Source of the DNA: Rhodobacter sp.
Lineage (GTDB): Bacteria; Pseudomonadota; Alphaproteobacteria; Rhodobacterales; Rhodobacteraceae
Direction of reading: 5' to 3'
NCBI GenBank assembly: GCA_020637515.1
Contig: JACKKG010000001.1
Span: 2,262,501-2,326,500, forward strand
DNA length: 64,000 nucleotides
Part shown: piece after piece, positions 59,746-64,000 of the stretch
Layout of the letters: each line of letters begins with the position of its first letter
Numbering within the stretch: position 1 is the stretch's first letter
Notes under the pieces: model-generated
What the model saw: only the letters and a program-made list of their open reading frames with translations
Databases searched by the model: none
Told to the model about the DNA's origin: nothing
Position numbers and translations under genes: made by a program

Positions 59746-61205
59746 CCATCGATCTTGTTGATACGACCGTGCGCGACGGCAACCAGTCGAACTGGGGCGC
59801 GACCGGGCTCGATACCGGGATGATGCTGCAAATCGCCCCGGTGATGGAGCGCGTGGGCTTTCATGCCATCGACTTCCTGGCCTCGACCCACATGGGGGTC
59901 GCGGTGCGCTTCAAGAAAGAGGACCCCTGGGAACGCCTGCGCCTGATGCGCGCGGCCTGTCCGACGACGCCGCTGCAATTCCTGACCACGGGAATGCGAT
60001 TCATCTCGTGGGAAGTGGCGTCCGACGAACTGATGGAATTCGCCTTTCGCCTGCTGGTGAACAACGGCATCGACCGCTTCGCCATCATGGACCCGATGAA
60101 CAATGTCCCGGCGATGCTGAACATGGCGTCCCTGACCCGGCGCGCGGGCGGCAGCCGGATCGTCGCCGCGCTGACCTTCACGCTGTCGCCCCTGCACGAC
60201 GACGCCCATTTCGCCGAGGCCGCGCGCGCGCTGACCGCGACGGGCCGGTTCGACCGGCTCTATCTGAAAGACCCCGGCGGGCTGGTCACGCCCGAGCGCG
60301 CGAAAACGCTGATCCCGGCGCTGAAGGCGGTGATGGGGGCGGTGCCGCTGGAATTCCACTCGCACACCACGATCGGGCTGGCGCCCTTCAGCTATCTCGA
60401 GGCCGCGCCGCTGGGCGCCGCGACGCTGCACACCTCGGCTAGGGGCGCGGCGAACGGCACCGGCCAGCCCTGGGCCGGGGCGGTGGTGTCGAACCTGCGT
60501 GACATGGGCCTGTCCGTCGATGTCGATGACGCGGCGCTGGCGCAGATGGACGCCTATTTTGCCGCGCTGGTTCAGGCCGAGGGGCTGGTGGACGGCCAGC
60601 CCGGGGAATTCGACCGCGCCTATTTCCGCCACCAGATGCCCGGCGGCATGATGGGCACGATGAAGCGCCAGTTGGCCGAGATCCGGCGCCTCGATCTGCT
60701 GCCCCGGGTGCTGGACGAGGTCGAGCAGGTGCGCGCCGAACTGGGCTATCCGATCATGGTGACGCCGTTCAGCCAGGTGGTCGGCACGATGGCCCTGATG
60801 AACGTCATGCAGGGCGAACGCTACAAGACGATCCCCGACGAGGTGACGCGGTATGTGCTGGGCCGCTTCGGTCAGCCCGCGATGCCGATGGCCCCGGATG
60901 TCGAAGCGCGCATCAGGGGGTCGAAACGCGCGCGCGAACTCGAGGACGAGCCGCACATGGCCTCGCTCGACGCCTTGCGGGCGCGGATCGGTTCCGGGTG
61001 CAGCGACGAGGAATTCCTCTTGCGCGCGGTGATGCCGGCGGATCAGGTGGACGCGATGGTCGCCGCCGGTCCCGCCCGGCGCGGCTACGATCCGACAACG
61101 CGCCCCGTGATGCATCTGATGAAGGCGCTGACGGCGCGCAAGGGCCTCGCCTCGATCAAGATCGAGAAGCCCGGGCTGAAACTGGAATTGAACGGGGGCA
61201 AGTGA
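59742..61205 (+). CDS. Pyruvate-carboxylase-type carboxyltransferase of unknown substrate
   Basis: A 487-residue HMGL-fold carboxyltransferase related to PycB/OadA. It starts LVDTTVRDGNQSNWGATGLD with metal-binding D12, has K176 in LYLKDPGGLVTPE (the lysine carbamylated in pyruvate carboxylase), and H206/H208 in FHSHTTIGLAP, so the metal site is intact. The pyruvate site is not. The LLRGQN...Y segment is LTTGMRFISW (Arg to T83, Tyr to W90), and the Thr of QYTN is G305 in GGMMGTM. These are the residues I recall contacting pyruvate in Rhizobium etli pyruvate carboxylase. The substrate is probably not pyruvate. Subunits BCCP and biotin carboxylase are encoded just upstream. Confidence 0.88.
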   Translation: MTIDLVDTTVRDGNQSNWGATGLDTGMMLQIAPVMERVGFHAIDFLASTHMGVAVRFKKEDPWERLRLMRAACPTTPLQFLTTGMRFISWEVASDELMEFAFRLLVNNGIDRFAIMDPMNNVPAMLNMASLTRRAGGSRIVAALTFTLSPLHDDAHFAEAARALTATGRFDRLYLKDPGGLVTPERAKTLIPALKAVMGAVPLEFHSHTTIGLAPFSYLEAAPLGAATLHTSARGAANGTGQPWAGAVVSNLRDMGLSVDVDDAALAQMDAYFAALVQAEGLVDGQPGEFDRAYFRHQMPGGMMGTMKRQLAEIRRLDLLPRVLDEVEQVRAELGYPIMVTPFSQVVGTMALMNVMQGERYKTIPDEVTRYVLGRFGQPAMPMAPDVEARIRGSKRARELEDEPHMASLDALRARIGSGCSDEEFLLRAVMPADQVDAMVAAGPARRGYDPTTRPVMHLMKALTARKGLASIKIEKPGLKLELNGGK

Positions 61206-62041
61206 TGCATCCGCATACGATCAAGGCCGTGGTCTTCGACATCGACGGCACGCTGGCGATGATGGACAAGGACAGCGGCACCTACACCGCGCTGCCCGGC
61301 GCGGTCGCCGCGCTGGCGGCGTGCAAGGCGCAGGGGCTTCCCGTGGTCGCCTATACCAACGGCACCTTCTTTCCGCCGGCGCATTACTACCCGCTGCTGG
61401 CGGATGCGGGCCTGGTGCTGGCGCCGGGCCACATCCTGACCCCGGCCGCGGTCGCGGCGCGGGCGTTGGCGGCGATGGGCTACACGCGGATCATGGTGAT
61501 GGGCGCCGAGGGCACCACCCGGCCCGTGCAAGAGGCCGGGATCGAGGTCGTCGCCCCGGGCCGGAACGCGCCGCAGGTGGACGCGGTGCTGCTGGGCTGG
61601 TGCAAGGATTTCAACGCCGAGCAGGTCGAATCGGTGGTGCAGGCGGTCTGGGACGGGGCCCGGCCCTTTGCCGGATCGGTCGCGCCCTATTTCGCGGGTG
61701 CGGGCGGCAAGCGGCTGCTGGGCATCTCGGGGGCCATCGCGGCGGCGCTGACCAATGCGACCGGGGTGCCGGTCACCGTGTTTGGCAAGCCCGAGCCCGC
61801 GGGCCTCGAAATCGTCGGCGCGCTCACCGGCGCACAGCCGCATGAAATGGTGATCGTGGGCGACGACCCGCGACTGGAGATCCGCATGGGCCGGCGCGCC
61901 GGCGCCCTGTGCGTCGGCGTGACCACCGGCGTGGTGGACGCGGCCGGGTTCCAGGCCGTGCCCGAGGCCGAGCGCGCGCAGATCGTGTTGCCCTCGCTCG
62001 ACGGGTTCGCGGACCTGCCCTTTCTGTCGGGGGCGGCGTGA
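61205..62041 (+). CDS. HAD-IIA family phosphatase, NagD-like
   Basis: A 278-residue HAD phosphatase with motif I FDIDGTLAMM (D12, D14), motif II VVAYTNGT, a capping domain (about 85-190), FGKPEPAG and motif IV VIVGDDPRLEIRMG. NagD-like enzymes hydrolyse small phosphate esters such as sugar or nucleotide monophosphates. It overlaps both the carboxyltransferase stop (TGATG) and the next start, so it is in the same operon. It might remove an off-pathway phosphate product; that is speculation. Confidence 0.88.
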   Translation: MHPHTIKAVVFDIDGTLAMMDKDSGTYTALPGAVAALAACKAQGLPVVAYTNGTFFPPAHYYPLLADAGLVLAPGHILTPAAVAARALAAMGYTRIMVMGAEGTTRPVQEAGIEVVAPGRNAPQVDAVLLGWCKDFNAEQVESVVQAVWDGARPFAGSVAPYFAGAGGKRLLGISGAIAAALTNATGVPVTVFGKPEPAGLEIVGALTGAQPHEMVIVGDDPRLEIRMGRRAGALCVGVTTGVVDAAGFQAVPEAERAQIVLPSLDGFADLPFLSGAA

Positions 62042-64000
62042 TGGTGACCGAGGGCGACATCCTGTGGACCGCCTCGGCGGCGCGGCGCGAGGCGGCGCCG
62101 GTGACGCGCTTCCTGCGCTTTCTGGCCGCGCGGGGCCTGGGCTTTGACGATTACCCGGCGCTGCATGCCTGGTCGGTGCGCGATCCCGCCGCCTTCTGGT
62201 TGGCGCTGCGCGACTTTTTCGGGGTCGAGATGGAGGGCACGCTCGATCAGGTGATGACCGACGCGCCCATGCCCCGCACGCGCTGGTTCACCGGCACGGC
62301 GCTGAACTATGCCGAACAGGTGCTGCGCCACGAGGGCACGGGCGATCCCGCGCGGCCGATGCTGCACCATTGTTCCGAAACCCGGGCGCTGGCCTCGATG
62401 TCCTGGGCCGAGGTCGGCGGCGCGGTGCGCAAGCTGGCGACGCGCCTCAGGGCAATGGGGGTGGGCAAGGGGGACCGCGTCGTCGCCTACATGCCCAACA
62501 TCCCCGAAACGGTGATTGCCATGTTGGCCAGTGCGGCGATCGGGGCGACCTGGGCCACCGCCGCGCCGGAATTCGGTCCGCAGACGGTGATCGACCGGTT
62601 CAGCCAGATCGAACCCAAGCTGGTTTTTGCCGTGAACGGCTATCGCTATGGCGGCAAGGATTTCGACCGCACCGCCGATCTGACGCGCATCCTGGCCGAA
62701 CTTCCAACCGCCGAGCGGCTGGTTTTGCTGGACTATTTGCCCGCCGCCGCCGGCCGCCCCGCGTTTCCTGGCGAGACGCTGGACTGGGCGTCGCTGTTCA
62801 CCGGCCCCGAGGTCGCGCGCGCCGACTTTCGCTACACGCGCGTGGCCTCGGATCATCCGCTGTGGACGCTGTTTTCCTCGGGCACCACGGGTTTGCCGAA
62901 ACCCATCGTGCACGGCCACCACGGCATCGTGCTGGAGCACCTGAAGAACGGCGCGATGGGTTTGGACCTGGACGCCGGCGACACCTATTTCTGTTACTCG
63001 ACCACCGGCTGGATGGTCTGGAACACGCTGATGACCGGCCCCTTGCTGAACGGCGCGGTCACGCTCTATGACGGCCATCCGACCTGGCCCGACGCCGGGG
63101 CGCTGTGGCGCATCATCGAGGCCACGCGCGTCAGCCATTTCGGCGTTTCGCCGACCTTCATGACCATGGTGCGCCAACAGGGCATCGTGCCCGGTCGCGA
63201 CTATGACCTGAGCGCGCTACGCAGCATGTTCCTGACCGGATCGCCCGCAACCCCCGAGATCCTGGCCTGGGTGCACGCGGCGGTGAAGCAGGATCTCTTT
63301 GCCACCTCGCAATCGGGCGGAACCGAGGTCTGCTCGGGTATCCTGGCGGGGTCCGTGTTGCTGCCGGTCCGCGCGGGCGAGATCCAGTATCCCGCCCTGG
63401 CCTGCGATGCCTGCGCCTTTGACGAGGACGGCCGGCCAGTGGTGGGGACGGTGGGCGAACTGGTGATCCGCAAGCCGATGCCCTCGATGCCGCTGTTCTT
63501 CTGGGGCGACCGGGATTTCGTGCGCTACACCGACAGCTATTTCGCGACCTATCCGGGCGTTTGGCACCACGGCGACCGGGTGCGCTTCAACGACCATGGC
63601 GGCAGCGTCGTCCTGGGCCGTTCGGATGCCACGCTGAACCGCTACGGCGTGCGCATCGGCTCGGCCGAGATCTACCGCACGATGGAGTCGATCGCCGGCG
63701 TCGCCGACAGCCTGATCGTCTGTATCGAGGACGGGCAGGGGGGCTATTACATGCCGCTCTTCGTCCAGATGCAGCCGGGCGGCGTGCTGGACGACGCGCA
63801 GCGCGCCGAGATCGTGCGCCGCCTTCGGAGCGAACGCAGTCCCCGCCATGTGCCCGACGAGATCGTCGCGGTGCCCGAGATTCCGACGACGCTGACCGGC
63901 AAGAAGATGGAGGTCCCGGTGCGCAAGCTTCTGTTGGGGCAGCCCGCCGCGCGGGTGGCCAGCCGCGACGCGATGAAGAACCCCGAGGCGCTGGACTGGT
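62041..64000 (+). CDS. aacS: Acetoacetyl-CoA synthetase, C-terminus outside window
   Basis: This AMP-forming synthetase is open to the right edge (653 codons, about 10 residues short of the usual length). It has the ATP motif LFSSGTTGLPKPIVH, YSTTGWMVWNTLMTGP, ATSQSGGTEVCSG and the C-terminal catalytic region LTGKKMEVPVRKLL, in the order typical of acetoacetyl-CoA synthetases, including the N-terminal AacS segment ALNYAEQVL. It activates acetoacetate with ATP and CoA. It may use acetoacetate from HMG-CoA lyase or BKACE, or from the adjacent carboxylase if that produces it. Its ATG overlaps the phosphatase stop. Confidence 0.92.
   Translation, partial: MVTEGDILWTASAARREAAPVTRFLRFLAARGLGFDDYPALHAWSVRDPAAFWLALRDFFGVEMEGTLDQVMTDAPMPRTRWFTGTALNYAEQVLRHEGTGDPARPMLHHCSETRALASMSWAEVGGAVRKLATRLRAMGVGKGDRVVAYMPNIPETVIAMLASAAIGATWATAAPEFGPQTVIDRFSQIEPKLVFAVNGYRYGGKDFDRTADLTRILAELPTAERLVLLDYLPAAAGRPAFPGETLDWASLFTGPEVARADFRYTRVASDHPLWTLFSSGTTGLPKPIVHGHHGIVLEHLKNGAMGLDLDAGDTYFCYSTTGWMVWNTLMTGPLLNGAVTLYDGHPTWPDAGALWRIIEATRVSHFGVSPTFMTMVRQQGIVPGRDYDLSALRSMFLTGSPATPEILAWVHAAVKQDLFATSQSGGTEVCSGILAGSVLLPVRAGEIQYPALACDACAFDEDGRPVVGTVGELVIRKPMPSMPLFFWGDRDFVRYTDSYFATYPGVWHHGDRVRFNDHGGSVVLGRSDATLNRYGVRIGSAEIYRTMESIAGVADSLIVCIEDGQGGYYMPLFVQMQPGGVLDDAQRAEIVRRLRSERSPRHVPDEIVAVPEIPTTLTGKKMEVPVRKLLLGQPAARVASRDAMKNPEALDW

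Overview
The window looks like the chromosome of an aerobic alphaproteobacterium of the order Rhodobacterales (Rhodobacter/Paracoccus/Roseobacter relatives). The evidence is the very high G+C content, the complete 14-subunit nuo operon split by accessory reading frames and followed by birA-coaX-rnj, the PBP1A and IF3 sequence types, and a carnitine cluster with a GlxA-type regulator. This placement is by recognition, not by a database search. I see no mobile elements, CRISPR arrays, rRNA or tRNA genes; the region reads as stable core chromosome with some lineage-specific genes.

Layout. 1-8.0 kb: an Ala-rich membrane-anchored protein, infC with an ATA start codon, a secreted unknown, a DsbA-like thiol oxidoreductase, and a cell-wall pair (amidase and PBP1A). 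8.0-10.7 kb: GST, HMG-CoA lyase, a crotonase and a small membrane protein, overlapping like an operon and probably part of leucine catabolism. 11.06-29.5 kb: nuoA-N (complex I) with inserted genes: a sulfotransferase, an internally duplicated secreted protein, small membrane or secreted proteins, a lipoprotein and a cysteine-free carboxymuconolactone-decarboxylase-like protein. 29.5-32.7 kb: birA, coaX and rnj in continuous overlap. 32.8-36.3 kb: an orphan FliM/FliN-type protein, then alr-mlaE-mlaF on the minus strand. 36.5-42.6 kb: two c-type cytochromes and an envelope sugar group (two glycosyltransferases, a methyltransferase, waaA).

42.7-50.6 kb holds a quaternary-amine catabolic cluster: carnitinyl-CoA dehydratase-like crotonase, ADP-forming acyl-CoA ligase, acyl-CoA dehydrogenase, carnitine dehydrogenase fused to a thioesterase, a beta-keto acid cleavage enzyme, and a divergent CdhR-type regulator. 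Together they could convert gamma-butyrobetaine or crotonobetaine through carnitine to glycine betaine and acetoacetate. 50.8-56.9 kb: tyrS, anmK, a glycerate kinase, leuA with a leucine-rich leader peptide and overlapping stem-loop, and a GFA-family protein.

57.0-64.0 kb is the most unusual part. An IclR regulator is followed by a separate biotin carrier, a biotin carboxylase and a pyruvate-carboxylase-type carboxyltransferase. The carboxyltransferase keeps its metal ligands but appears to have lost the residues that bind pyruvate. A NagD-like phosphatase and acetoacetyl-CoA synthetase follow in overlap, the last running off the right edge. I read this as a biotin-dependent carboxylase of unknown substrate that may feed acetoacetate metabolism.
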